Shown one piece after another: positions 54,686-63,300 of a DNA stretch of 64,000 bases (its first letter is position 1; each line of letters begins with the position of its first letter). Source of the DNA: Burkholderiaceae bacterium (GTDB lineage Bacteria; Pseudomonadota; Gammaproteobacteria; Burkholderiales; Burkholderiaceae_E); NCBI GenBank assembly GCA_024235875.1, contig JACKLP010000003.1:186001-250000 (forward strand). The letters are read 5' to 3'. Made by a program: the position numbers and the translations under genes. Below the pieces are notes generated by a model. That model searched no databases. It was not told where the DNA came from and saw nothing but the letters and a program-made list of their open reading frames with translations.

Positions 54686-54739
54686 GACGGCGATCGGGGA
54701 TAATCGTTGCAATAGTCGAATAATGACCGAGAAACGACG

Positions 54740-55537
54740 ATGGCAGAGACGATGGCGGCGGAACCGGAATTCGTGTTCGAGAGACGGGCGGGGGTGGGGG
54801 TGTTTCGCCTCAATCGCCCGGCCAAGCTGAATTCCCTCACCAAGCCCATGCTGCTGGGGCTTCGCGATGCACTCGATGCGCTGCTCGCCGAAGGCGAGCG
54901 CGCGCTGGTCGTGATCGGCGCCGGCGAGAAATCCTTCTGCGCCGGCACCGACCTGGCCGAGACCCGCGAGATGCCGCCGCAGGATCGCCTCGACAAGAGC
55001 CAGATGGCCCGCGAGTTGTTCTTTCGGCTCTCGCGTGCGCCGATCGTCAGCGTCGCGGCCATGAACGGGCTCGCCTACGGGGGTGGGCTCGAGCTGGCGA
55101 TGGCCTGCAACTTTCGGCTGGCGATGCCGCACGTGCGAGTCTCGCTGCCCGAGATCAAGCTGGGCCTGTTGCCGGCCTACGGCGGCACGCAGTTCCTGCC
55201 GGCGCTGGTGGGCAAGGGCCGTGCGCTCGAGATGATGCTCACCGGGCGCCCGGTCGATGCGAGCGAGGCGTTGGCCATGGGGCTGGTCAGCCGGCTCGCG
55301 GATCCCGCCGGCTCGTTGACCGACCAGGCGCTGGCCCTGGCCGCGGAGGTCACGCAGTGGAGCCAACCGGCGATCGATGGCATTCGGCGGTGCGTGGAAG
55401 CGGCCGGCGCCGATGTCACCATCAACGGGCTGAACATGGAAGACGAGGTGGTGCGCCGGGTGTTCGTCGGCGACGATGCGAAAGAGGGCGTACGCGCCTT
55501 CGTCGAGAAGCGCGCGCCGAACTACCGGCATCGCTGA
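54740..55537 (+). CDS. Enoyl-CoA hydratase/isomerase family protein
   Basis: This 265-aa crotonase-fold enzyme has FRLNRPAKLNSLTKPMLLGL, the oxyanion-hole segment FCAGTDLAE, and the signature IVSVAAMNGLAYGGGLELAM leading to PEIKLGLLPAYGGTQFLPAL. The Glu of the first crotonase active-site position appears in GGLELAMACNF and the second in LPEIKLGL. It begins 54 bp from the divergent OYE gene. It acts on an unknown acyl-CoA. Confidence 0.93.
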   Translation: MAETMAAEPEFVFERRAGVGVFRLNRPAKLNSLTKPMLLGLRDALDALLAEGERALVVIGAGEKSFCAGTDLAETREMPPQDRLDKSQMARELFFRLSRAPIVSVAAMNGLAYGGGLELAMACNFRLAMPHVRVSLPEIKLGLLPAYGGTQFLPALVGKGRALEMMLTGRPVDASEALAMGLVSRLADPAGSLTDQALALAAEVTQWSQPAIDGIRRCVEAAGADVTINGLNMEDEVVRRVFVGDDAKEGVRAFVEKRAPNYRHR

Positions 55538-55600
55538 GAAGATCCGGACCGGCCCATCGGAGCTGCGCGTCCGCTCACGACAATCCACAGGAGACAATCG

Positions 55601-56542
55601 ATGCTCGATCCGCAGGCCAAGGCGCTGCTCGAACTGGTGGCCTCGCTCGGCCGCCCGCCAATGAACGAGATGACGGCCGAGGAGGCCCGGCTCGACTACC
55701 TCCAGCGTCGCTTCTTCTCGCAGCCCGAGCCGCCGGCGATGGCGTCGGTGAAGGATTTCACCGTGCCCGGTCGCGACGGCGAGATTCCGGTGCGTTCCTA
55801 TCGGCCGGCTGGCAGCGCCGATGACACGATGCTGCCGGTGCTCGTGTACTTGCACGGGGGCGGCTGGACGATCGGCGACTGCGACACCCACGATGTCCTG
55901 TGCCGGGAACTCGCCAACGGCGCCGGCTGCGCGGTGGTGTCGGTGGACTACCGGATGGGGCCCGAGCACCGGTTCCCCGCCGCGGTCCACGATTGCATCG
56001 ACGCCACGGCCTGGGTGGCGGCCAATGCGGTATCGCTGAACGTGGACCCGGCCCGAATCGCGATCGGTGGCGACAGCGCCGGTGGCAACCTGTCGGCGGT
56101 GGTGGCGCTCGCGGCCCGCGATGCCGGTGGGCCGGCGCTCGCCTTCCAGCTGCTGATCTACCCGGCCACCGACATGCGCCTGGCCATGGCATCGCATGGT
56201 CGCAACGGCAGCGGCTATCTGCTCACCAGCGACCTGATCGGCTGGTTCCGTGGCAACTACGTGGGCCCGGAACAGTACGACGACTGGCGCGCGTCGCCAC
56301 TGCTGGCCGAATCGTTCGTGAACCTGCCGCCGGCCCTGGTGCTGACGGCGGGCTACGACCCGCTGGTCGATGAGGGCAAGGCCTATGCCGACGTACTGGC
56401 GGCGGCCGGCGTGCCGGTGGAGTACGTCTGCTACGAGGGTCAGATCCACGGCTTCATCACGATGGGCAAGGTGCTCGACCAGGCCAATCACGCGGTTGCA
56501 CGCTGCGCGGCTGCACTGAAGGCGGTGTTCGCCGCGGCTTGA
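55601..56542 (+). CDS. Alpha/beta hydrolase (hormone-sensitive lipase family)
   Basis: This 313-aa esterase has the HGGG oxyanion motif (VYLHGGGWTIGDCDTHDVLC), the nucleophile elbow GDSAGG (IAIGGDSAGGNLSAVVAL) and a C-terminal His in CYEGQIHGFITMGK; Asp lies in AGYDPLVDEG. It is typical of family IV carboxylesterases. It follows the enoyl-CoA hydratase by 63 bp and probably supports the same catabolic unit. Confidence 0.92.
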   Translation: MLDPQAKALLELVASLGRPPMNEMTAEEARLDYLQRRFFSQPEPPAMASVKDFTVPGRDGEIPVRSYRPAGSADDTMLPVLVYLHGGGWTIGDCDTHDVLCRELANGAGCAVVSVDYRMGPEHRFPAAVHDCIDATAWVAANAVSLNVDPARIAIGGDSAGGNLSAVVALAARDAGGPALAFQLLIYPATDMRLAMASHGRNGSGYLLTSDLIGWFRGNYVGPEQYDDWRASPLLAESFVNLPPALVLTAGYDPLVDEGKAYADVLAAAGVPVEYVCYEGQIHGFITMGKVLDQANHAVARCAAALKAVFAAA

Positions 56543-56558
56543 CCGCGCGGACCGGCGC

Positions 56559-57602
56559 ATGAAGCTCACCCGGTCGCTGCTCGACGAGGCCACGGGAGAG
56601 GGCATCGTCGATGCCCGACAGGCCGATGCGCTGTGGGCCTTCCTCGAGGCTCGCGATGAGAGCACGCCATCGTTTCGAGCGACGCACATCCTCTACTACC
56701 TGGGCGGGATGCTGGCGATCGGCGCCATGAGCGTGTTCATGACGCTGGGCTGGCAACGGTTCGGCGGCTGGGGCATCGCGGGGTTCGCATTCGCCTATGC
56801 GCTGCTTGCGGTGCTCGTCGTCACGCGATTGCTTGCGCGCCCCGGCCTGCAGTTGCCCGCGGGGATCGTCGCGACCTTTGCGGTCGCGCTGGTGCCGTTG
56901 GGGGTCTACGGGCTGCAGGTGGCCTTCGGGCTGTGGCCGCACGATTCACCGTATCGGGACTACCACCGACTGATCGATGCGCGCTGGCTGACGATGGAGC
57001 TCGCCACGCTGGCCGCTGGTAGCCTGGCGCTGTGGCGCTGGCGTGCGCCCTTCCTCGTGATGCCGATCGCGTTCACGCTCTGGTACCTGAGCATGGACCT
57101 CGCGCCGGCCATCTTCGGTGTGAAGGACCTCGACTGGTCGCTGCGCAAGCAGGTGTCGATGGCCTGTGGCGCGGCGATGATCGCCGTTGCACTGGTCGTG
57201 GATCTACGTTCGCGCGGCGTGCGCGACTACGCATTCTGGATCCATCTATTCGGCGTGATGGCCTTCTGGGGCGGGCTGTCGCTGATGAAGTCGACCAGCG
57301 AGCTGGGCAAGCTCGTCTACTGCCTGATCAATCTGGGTCTGATCGGATTCGGTGCGGCGCTCAGACGCCGGGCCTACGCCGTGTTCGGCGGGCTCGGCGT
57401 GGCCGGCTACGTGGGGCACCTCGCGCATGATCTGTTCAAGAACAGCTTCATGTTCCCGGTCGCGCTCACGGCGATCGGCTTTGCGGTGGTCTGGATCGGT
57501 GTCGTGTGGCAACGGCACGAGGCCCGGATCGCCGAGCGTCTGGGCATGCTCCTGCCGGCCGGCTTGCGCGCGGCGGTGCTTGCGCGTCAGCGGCGCGCCT
57601 GA
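56559..57602 (+). CDS. Multi-pass membrane protein (DUF2157-like N-terminus)
   Basis: This 347-aa protein has a short soluble N-terminus (MKLTRSLLDEATGEGIVDARQADALWAFLE), reminiscent of DUF2157 proteins, followed by about ten hydrophobic segments (LYYLGGMLAIGAMSVFMTL, FAYALLAVLVVTRLLARPGL and others). The call to DUF2157 is by overall pattern only. It starts 16 bp after the esterase stop. The function is unknown. Confidence 0.72.
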   Translation: MKLTRSLLDEATGEGIVDARQADALWAFLEARDESTPSFRATHILYYLGGMLAIGAMSVFMTLGWQRFGGWGIAGFAFAYALLAVLVVTRLLARPGLQLPAGIVATFAVALVPLGVYGLQVAFGLWPHDSPYRDYHRLIDARWLTMELATLAAGSLALWRWRAPFLVMPIAFTLWYLSMDLAPAIFGVKDLDWSLRKQVSMACGAAMIAVALVVDLRSRGVRDYAFWIHLFGVMAFWGGLSLMKSTSELGKLVYCLINLGLIGFGAALRRRAYAVFGGLGVAGYVGHLAHDLFKNSFMFPVALTAIGFAVVWIGVVWQRHEARIAERLGMLLPAGLRAAVLARQRRA

Positions 57603-57740
57603 GTCGGGAGTGGCCGATGAGCTTCGAGCGCGGCGCGCGGGGATGGACGGTGATGTTCGGTGGCAACGAGCGTTTCGACGTTCCCGAGGCCCTGGTCGAT
57701 GGCGGTTAGTCGCGCGTGCGACATAGGCGACCAGACGGAC

Positions 57741-58652
57741 TCATCGGAGCGCGTAGCGTCCGTCATCACGCTTTTGGGCGACGCCGTTCGCAACGAGCTC
57801 GTCCAGATGCATCCGGATGCTGTGGGACTCCGCGTCATCGATGTACACGTCCTCGTAGCCGGGCGGATAGATCAACCGGATCCGCACGAGCTCGTCGAGG
57901 GAGCGCGCCTGCTCGCGCAGCATCTCGAGCAGCCGCTCGCGGCGATCGTCGACCTTGGCGGCAAACGCCGCGAGGGCGTCGAGCATCCTGGTGCGCTCGG
58001 TGTACACGCCGCGATGATGCGAGGTGATCCAGGTGGACGCGGGCAGGTCCGGCAGGCGTGCGATCGTGCGTCGGAAATCCACCAGGCTCGAGGACGCGTC
58101 GCCATAGTAGGGACCGAAGCCGGTGAGGTCGATGTCGCCGATGAAGGCCACGCCGTCGGGCTCGACGATCAGCACGCAATGGCCGGCCGTGTGTCCGGGC
58201 ATGTGCACGGCGTGTACACGTACGCCGCCACCCAGGTCCCATTGCGCGCCGTCGGCAAAGCCGATGGCGTCGGGCCGCGGCTCGTAGAAGAACTGGCGCT
58301 CGATCTTGGCGCGCATGGCCGGTAGCCGGTCGGGCGCGAGGCCATAGGCGCGGCCCAGGCCTTCCCAGCTTCGGGCGGCATCGAGGTCGGCGTCGTGTAC
58401 ATGCACCGGAATGCCGCGCACGCGATGCCAGCCGGTGATGTGGTCCTCATGGATATGGCCCTGGACGATGTAGTCGGCGGCGTCGAAGGGCTCGCCGATC
58501 CGATTCGCGACCAGCGGGCTGTCGAAGGCGACTCGTGTATCGGCCCCGGTGACGATCACCTGGTTGCCGTCAGGGTACTTGCCGGATTTATCGCCGAAGA
58601 AGACGGTGGTGTGACCGAAACGGGCACAAGGCGTGTCAGCAGGCTCGGACAT
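57741..58652 (-). CDS. MBL-fold metallo-hydrolase
   Basis: This 303-aa protein has the metal motif HxHxDH as HIHEDHITG (about 67-72), a second His in HMPGHTAGHCVLI, and the Asp in GDIDLTG. The N-terminal part is a beta-lactamase-fold (VIVTGADTRVAFDSPLVANR). The C-terminal about 60 residues look like a winged-helix tail (MHLDELVANGVAQKRDDGRY). The substrate is unknown. Confidence 0.9.
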   Translation of the reverse strand: MSEPADTPCARFGHTTVFFGDKSGKYPDGNQVIVTGADTRVAFDSPLVANRIGEPFDAADYIVQGHIHEDHITGWHRVRGIPVHVHDADLDAARSWEGLGRAYGLAPDRLPAMRAKIERQFFYEPRPDAIGFADGAQWDLGGGVRVHAVHMPGHTAGHCVLIVEPDGVAFIGDIDLTGFGPYYGDASSSLVDFRRTIARLPDLPASTWITSHHRGVYTERTRMLDALAAFAAKVDDRRERLLEMLREQARSLDELVRIRLIYPPGYEDVYIDDAESHSIRMHLDELVANGVAQKRDDGRYALR

Positions 58653-58743
58653 CGTTAAGCTCGGGCGGATGACGGGATCGGATTCGACGGATCAGGGCGA
58701 CTCCGCACCGCCCCGTCGTGCGCCGGCTGCCGGATTCCGGATC

Positions 58744-59898
58744 TCAGTACGAGCGCGGCAGGCCGAGCACATGCTCGGCAAGGAAGGCGAGGATCAGGTT
58801 GGTCGAGATCGGTGCCACCTGGTAGAGACGGGTCTCGCGGAACTTGCGTTCCACGTCGTATTCCTGCGCGAAGCCGAAGCCACCGTGCGTCTGTACGCAG
58901 ACGTTGGCCGCCTCGAACGAGGCGTCGGCGCCGAGCATCTTGGCCATGTTGGCCTCGGCACCGGGATTCTCGCCGGCCTCGTAGCGGCGCAGCGCCTCGC
59001 GCACCATCAGTTCCGCCGCACGCATCTGCGCATAGGCCTTGGCGATCGGGAACTGGATGCCCTGGTTCTGGCCGATCGGGCGCCCGAACACGACGCGCTC
59101 CTTGGCATAGGCGGTGGCCTTCTCGATGAACCACTTCGAGTCGCCGACGCACTCGGCCGCGATCAGGATCCGCTCCGCATTCATGCCCGAGAGGATGTAT
59201 CGGAAGCCCTTTCCCTCCTCGCCGATTCGATTGGCCACCGGCACGCGCAGGCCGTCGAAGAAGATCTCCGTGGTCGAGTGGTTCATCATCGTGCGGATCG
59301 GGCGGATTTCCATCCCGTTGCCCAGCGCCTCGCGCATGTCCACGAGAAGAACCGTCAGGCCATCGGTGCGCTTGGCTGTCTGCTCCTTGGGCGTGGTGCG
59401 GCAAAGCAGCAGCATCAGGTCGGAATGCTCGGCGCGCGAGGTCCAGATCTTCTGGCCCGACACGACATAGTGATCGCCATCTCGTCGCGCGAAGGTGCGC
59501 AGCGACGTGGTGTCGGTACCGGAAGTCGGCTCGGTCACGCCGAATGCCTGCATGCGGATCTTGCCCGCCGCGATCTGCGGCAGCCAGTGCTGCTTCTGTT
59601 CCTCCGACCCGTGCCGCAGCACCGTGCCCATCACATACATCTGGGCATGGCAGGCGCCGCCATTGCAGCCGGCATGCTGGATCTCCTCGAGGATCGCGGC
59701 CGCCGCCGACAGGCCCAGGCCCGAGCCGCCGTATTGCTCGGGAATCAGCGCCGACAGGAAGCCGGATTCGGTCAGCGCCGCGACGAACTCGGTCGGGTAG
59801 CGCATGTCGTTGTCGAGGTCGCGCCAGTAGTCGCCGGGGTAGTCGGCGCACAGGCGACGGACGGCTTCGCGGATTTCCTGATGATCGGTGGCTTGCAT
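58744..59898 (-). CDS. Acyl-CoA dehydrogenase
   Basis: This 384-aa flavoprotein has the three ACAD domains, including GVTEPTSGTDTTSLRTFARR (signature 1), VVSGQKIWTSRAEHSDLMLL, and the C-terminal signature 2 region AYAQMRAAELMVREALRRYE to QTHGGFGFAQEYDVERKFRE. The catalytic base position is not settled from sequence. It is divergent from the E1 alpha gene and is 91 bp upstream of the MBL gene's ATG. Confidence 0.93.
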   Translation of the reverse strand: MQATDHQEIREAVRRLCADYPGDYWRDLDNDMRYPTEFVAALTESGFLSALIPEQYGGSGLGLSAAAAILEEIQHAGCNGGACHAQMYVMGTVLRHGSEEQKQHWLPQIAAGKIRMQAFGVTEPTSGTDTTSLRTFARRDGDHYVVSGQKIWTSRAEHSDLMLLLCRTTPKEQTAKRTDGLTVLLVDMREALGNGMEIRPIRTMMNHSTTEIFFDGLRVPVANRIGEEGKGFRYILSGMNAERILIAAECVGDSKWFIEKATAYAKERVVFGRPIGQNQGIQFPIAKAYAQMRAAELMVREALRRYEAGENPGAEANMAKMLGADASFEAANVCVQTHGGFGFAQEYDVERKFRETRLYQVAPISTNLILAFLAEHVLGLPRSY

Positions 59899-60040
59899 GT
59901 CGTGGCTGTCTTTGGTCGATGTTCCGGTTTTGCCCGAAATGTTAATGGCAATCGGCGAGTGGGAATTCCGATCATCGGGTGCGCGTCGGCGGCGTCGTGC
60001 GCTCGCCTCGGCGGCAGGGGCGCTCTGCTAGCATCGCCGC

Positions 60041-61066
60041 ATGACCAAGACCACCGAACCCGCCCAGACGCCGTGGCGCGACCTGTATCGCAGCATGTGC
60101 AGGATCCGCGCGTTCGAGGATGCTGCCGAGGAGGCGAGCCAGGGCAGCGTCGCCGCCTTCGGCCAGGCGCTGGTCGCCGCGAGCCCAGTGCGCGGGCCGT
60201 TGCACCTGTCGACGGGCCAGGAAGCGGTGGCCGCCGGCGTCTGCGCCCATCTGCGGCCCGACGACCCGATCACCTCCACGCATCGCGGTCATGGTCACAC
60301 GCTTGCCAAGGGCGCGGACATGACCCGGATGATGCTCGAGTTGTTCGGCAAGGCCGGCGGCTTTTGCGCCGGCAAGGGCGGCTCGATGCACATCGCCGAC
60401 TTTTCGGTCGGCATGCTGGGGGCCAACGGCGTGGTCGCGGCAGGGATGCCGATCGCGGTCGGTGCCGCGCACTCGCTGAAGATTCGCGCCATGCCAGGGG
60501 TGGCCGTCGCGTTTTTCGGCGACGGGGCGATCAATCGCGGGCCGTTCGGCGAGAGCCTGAATTGGGCCGCGTGCTTTTCGCTGCCGCTGTTGTTCGTCTG
60601 CGAGGACAACCAGTGGTCTTCGACGACCCGGACCGACGCGATGTCGGCGGGCGCCGGGCCGCTCGAGCGGGCCCGCAGCTATGGTGTCGACGGCGAGTCG
60701 GTCGACGGCATGGACATCGAGGCGGTCTGGGCGGCGGCGGGTCGCCTGGTTGCCGCGATCCGCGCCGGCGGCGGGCCGCGCATGCTGCATGCCCGGACCT
60801 ATCGCTTCAAGGGCCATGTTTCGGTGGACAAGGCGGCGTACCGGGACCCGTCCGAGGTCGAGGCGGCGGTGGCGCGCGATCCGCTGTCGCTCGCGCGCTC
60901 GCGGATGGTGGCGGCCGGCCAGCCGATCGATGCGCTCGAAGCCATCGAGCAGGCCGCCCGCGACGAGGTTCGAATGGCGCTCGCCGCGGCGAGCGATGCG
61001 CCGTTCCCGAGCCCGGATGCCGCCTATGACGAAGTACAGGATACCGGCCGGGGGCAATGGACATGA
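60041..61066 (+). CDS. TPP-dependent dehydrogenase E1, alpha subunit
   Basis: This 341-aa protein is the alpha subunit of a 2-oxoacid or acetoin dehydrogenase E1. It shows GPLHLSTGQEAVAAGVCAHL, ITSTHRGHGHTLAKGADMTR, GGSMHIADFSVGMLGANGVV and the TPP motif FFGDGAINRGPFGESLNWAA. The class resembles acetoin and branched-chain E1 components; no lipoyl E2 or E3 gene follows here. The stop overlaps the E1 beta start by 4 bp. Confidence 0.92.
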   Translation: MTKTTEPAQTPWRDLYRSMCRIRAFEDAAEEASQGSVAAFGQALVAASPVRGPLHLSTGQEAVAAGVCAHLRPDDPITSTHRGHGHTLAKGADMTRMMLELFGKAGGFCAGKGGSMHIADFSVGMLGANGVVAAGMPIAVGAAHSLKIRAMPGVAVAFFGDGAINRGPFGESLNWAACFSLPLLFVCEDNQWSSTTRTDAMSAGAGPLERARSYGVDGESVDGMDIEAVWAAAGRLVAAIRAGGGPRMLHARTYRFKGHVSVDKAAYRDPSEVEAAVARDPLSLARSRMVAAGQPIDALEAIEQAARDEVRMALAAASDAPFPSPDAAYDEVQDTGRGQWT

Positions 61067-62055
61067 GCGCGGCGCAAGCGACCGATAGCAAGCGCACACT
61101 TTCTTATGCGGCCGCCGCCGCACTGGCCTTGGAACAGGTCATGTCGGCCGACGAACGAGTGGTCGCGCTGGGCGAGGACGTGGGTCGGGGCGGGGTGTTC
61201 GGGCAGTACGCGGGCCTGCTCGCGCGCTTTGGCGAGCACCGGATCATCGATACGCCGATCTCGGAGTCGACGATCGTCGGCGCCGCGGTCGGCATGGCGC
61301 TGACCGGGTTGCGCCCGGTGGTCGAGATGCGGGTGGTCGACTTCGCGCTGTGCGCGATCGACGAGATCGTGAACCAGGCCGCGAAGAACCGCTTCATGTT
61401 CGGTGGCCAGGGACGAGTGCCGGCGGTGATCCGAATGCCGATCGGCACCTGGACCGGCTCCGCGGCCCAGCATTCGCAGTCGCTCGAGGCCTGGTTCGCG
61501 CATGTACCCGGACTGGTCGTGGTCGCGCCGTCGACCGCGGCCGACAACCACGCTTTGCTCAAGGCGTCGATCGCCTGTGGCGATCCGGTCGCCTATCTCG
61601 AGCACAAGGAACTGTGGGGCGTCGGCGGCGAGGTCGACACCGGCGCCACGGGTGCCGGCGAACTCGGCCGCGCCCGCTGCACGCGTGCCGGCAAGGACCT
61701 GACGATTGTTTCCTGGAGCCGCACGGCGCTCGAGTCATTGGCGGCGGCCGAGGTGCTGGCGTCCGAAGGCATCGAGGCCGAAGTGATCGATCTGCGCACG
61801 CTCTGGCCGTGGGACCGCGATCAGGTGCTTGCCTCGGCGGCGCGCACCGGGCGGGTACTCGTTGCACACGAGGCGGTACAGGCGGCCGGATTCGGCGGTG
61901 AGATCGCCGCCACCGTGGCCGAGGAGACCGGCGCGCGCGTCGCTCGCCTGGGTGCACCGCGAATTCCGGTGGGCTATTCGCAGGCGCTCGAGTCCGAGGC
62001 GATCGTGCGTTCGGTGCAGATCGCGGATCGTGCGCGTCGCTTGCTCGCGACCTGA
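61063..62055 (+). CDS. TPP-dependent dehydrogenase E1, beta subunit
   Basis: This 330-aa partner of E1 alpha has VVALGEDVGRGGVFGQYAGL, IDTPISESTIVGAAVGMALT, RPVVEMRVVDFALCAIDEIV, NRFMFGGQGRVPAVIRMPIG and the C-terminal transketolase part VIDLRTLWPWDRDQVLASAA. The start at 61063 gives the ATGA overlap; an ATG at 61057 is an alternative. No E2 gene is found in the next 2 kb. Confidence 0.92.
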   Translation: MSAAQATDSKRTLSYAAAAALALEQVMSADERVVALGEDVGRGGVFGQYAGLLARFGEHRIIDTPISESTIVGAAVGMALTGLRPVVEMRVVDFALCAIDEIVNQAAKNRFMFGGQGRVPAVIRMPIGTWTGSAAQHSQSLEAWFAHVPGLVVVAPSTAADNHALLKASIACGDPVAYLEHKELWGVGGEVDTGATGAGELGRARCTRAGKDLTIVSWSRTALESLAAAEVLASEGIEAEVIDLRTLWPWDRDQVLASAARTGRVLVAHEAVQAAGFGGEIAATVAEETGARVARLGAPRIPVGYSQALESEAIVRSVQIADRARRLLAT

Positions 62056-62118
62056 GCTGCCGCGGCTGCGGATTCACCGCATCGCGAGCTAACCGAGTCC
62101 TTGTGGCGCTCGCCGGTG

Positions 62119-63264
62119 TCAGCGCCCGGTGCGGGCCTGCTGGCGCCAGGGCGCGGCTTCGGCGGCGTTGCGGGCCAACTCGATGGCCTCGCGCTGGTGC
62201 GCGTATAGCGACTGCCCCGGCATCGAGGCGAGGTTGGCCTCGAGCAGGTCGCAGATCGATGTCCGTGTGCCCATCAGCGCCTCGATGACGGCCACCCCCA
62301 GGAATGGCACCGAATGCGGTGAATAGCCGCCCTCCTGGCACAACACCAGATGCCCGCCGCACAGTTCCTCGGCCAGCGCGCGAATGCCTTCGGTCATGTC
62401 GCGGAAGGCCTCGGGACCGAGCATCATCCGGCCCAGCGGGTCATGGATGCCGGCATCGTAGCCGCAGGCCACCAGCATCAGTTGTGGCTTGTACGCGCGC
62501 AAGGCCGGAACCACGATCTCGTCGAGCGCGGCCCGGTAGGCTTCCCAGCCGCAACCCGGTGGCAGCGGGACGTTGATGTTGTAGCCCTCGCCCGCGCCCT
62601 CGCCGCGCTCGTCGATGCCGCCGCGCCCGCGAGGATAGACGCCGTCCTGGTGCAGCGAGATCGTCAGGACCCGGTTGCTCTTGTAGAACGCCGACTGCGT
62701 GCCATTGCCATGGTGGACGTCCCAGTCCAGCACCGCGACGCGCTCGATCCCACGCGCGGACAACGCATGTGCGGCGGCGATCGCCACATTCGAGAAGATG
62801 CAAAAGCCCATCGCCTCGCCGGGCTCGGCATGATGGCCGGACGGTCGGATCAGCGCGTAGGCATGATGGACGTCGCCCGAGAGCACGGCGTCGACCGCCG
62901 CGATCGCGCCGCCGGCGGCCAATGCCGCGATGTCGAAGCCGTCCGCGCCGAGGTTTGCACCCAGGCCGATCTCGCCGCCGCCCTCGTCGGAGATCAGCTT
63001 GACGGCATCGACATAACCGGGCGTGTGAACGCGGAGCAGTTCATCGAGCGTGGCCGGGCGCGGTCGGATCGGCACCATCTGATCGGTCAGGCCGCTCGCA
63101 TCGAGCAGGTTCTTGAAGCGACGCTTGGCCTGCGGGCCGTCGATGTGCTCGCCGGGCTCGACCCAGCCGATCGGTTTCAGCGGGCCGGCGTTCGGCCCCG
63201 GCATGTGCCACATGTAGCGCTCGTGCCAGACGAGGCCGATCTTGCGGCGGGCATCTGTAGTCAT
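62119..63264 (-). CDS. Histone deacetylase-like/AcuC-type amidohydrolase
   Basis: This 381-aa zinc enzyme of the class II HDAC/AcuC/AphA family has HH in RPSGHHAEPGEAMGFCIFSN, metal residues in VLDWDVHHGNGTQ, and the second Asp region in LVACGYDAGIHDPLG. It would deacetylate proteins or hydrolyse polyamine-like amides. It ends 63 bp from the E1 beta stop (convergent) and lies 36 bp downstream of the aminotransferase gene. Confidence 0.92.
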   Translation of the reverse strand: MTTDARRKIGLVWHERYMWHMPGPNAGPLKPIGWVEPGEHIDGPQAKRRFKNLLDASGLTDQMVPIRPRPATLDELLRVHTPGYVDAVKLISDEGGGEIGLGANLGADGFDIAALAAGGAIAAVDAVLSGDVHHAYALIRPSGHHAEPGEAMGFCIFSNVAIAAAHALSARGIERVAVLDWDVHHGNGTQSAFYKSNRVLTISLHQDGVYPRGRGGIDERGEGAGEGYNINVPLPPGCGWEAYRAALDEIVVPALRAYKPQLMLVACGYDAGIHDPLGRMMLGPEAFRDMTEGIRALAEELCGGHLVLCQEGGYSPHSVPFLGVAVIEALMGTRTSICDLLEANLASMPGQSLYAHQREAIELARNAAEAAPWRQQARTGR

Positions 63265-63300
63265 TTGGCGGTCTCGGTTCGCGGGCGGTTGCCGTGGGGC

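Noticed and set aside
53516..56689. Minus-strand open frame of 1057 codons
   Set aside because: Only codons after the ATG at 54685 match the Old Yellow Enzyme; the rest is antisense to the enoyl-CoA hydratase and esterase genes, a common effect of high GC.
57617..57709. 30-codon frame after the membrane protein gene (MSFERGARGWTVMFGGNERF)
   Set aside because: Too short and without initiation signal or similarity; perhaps a gene remnant.
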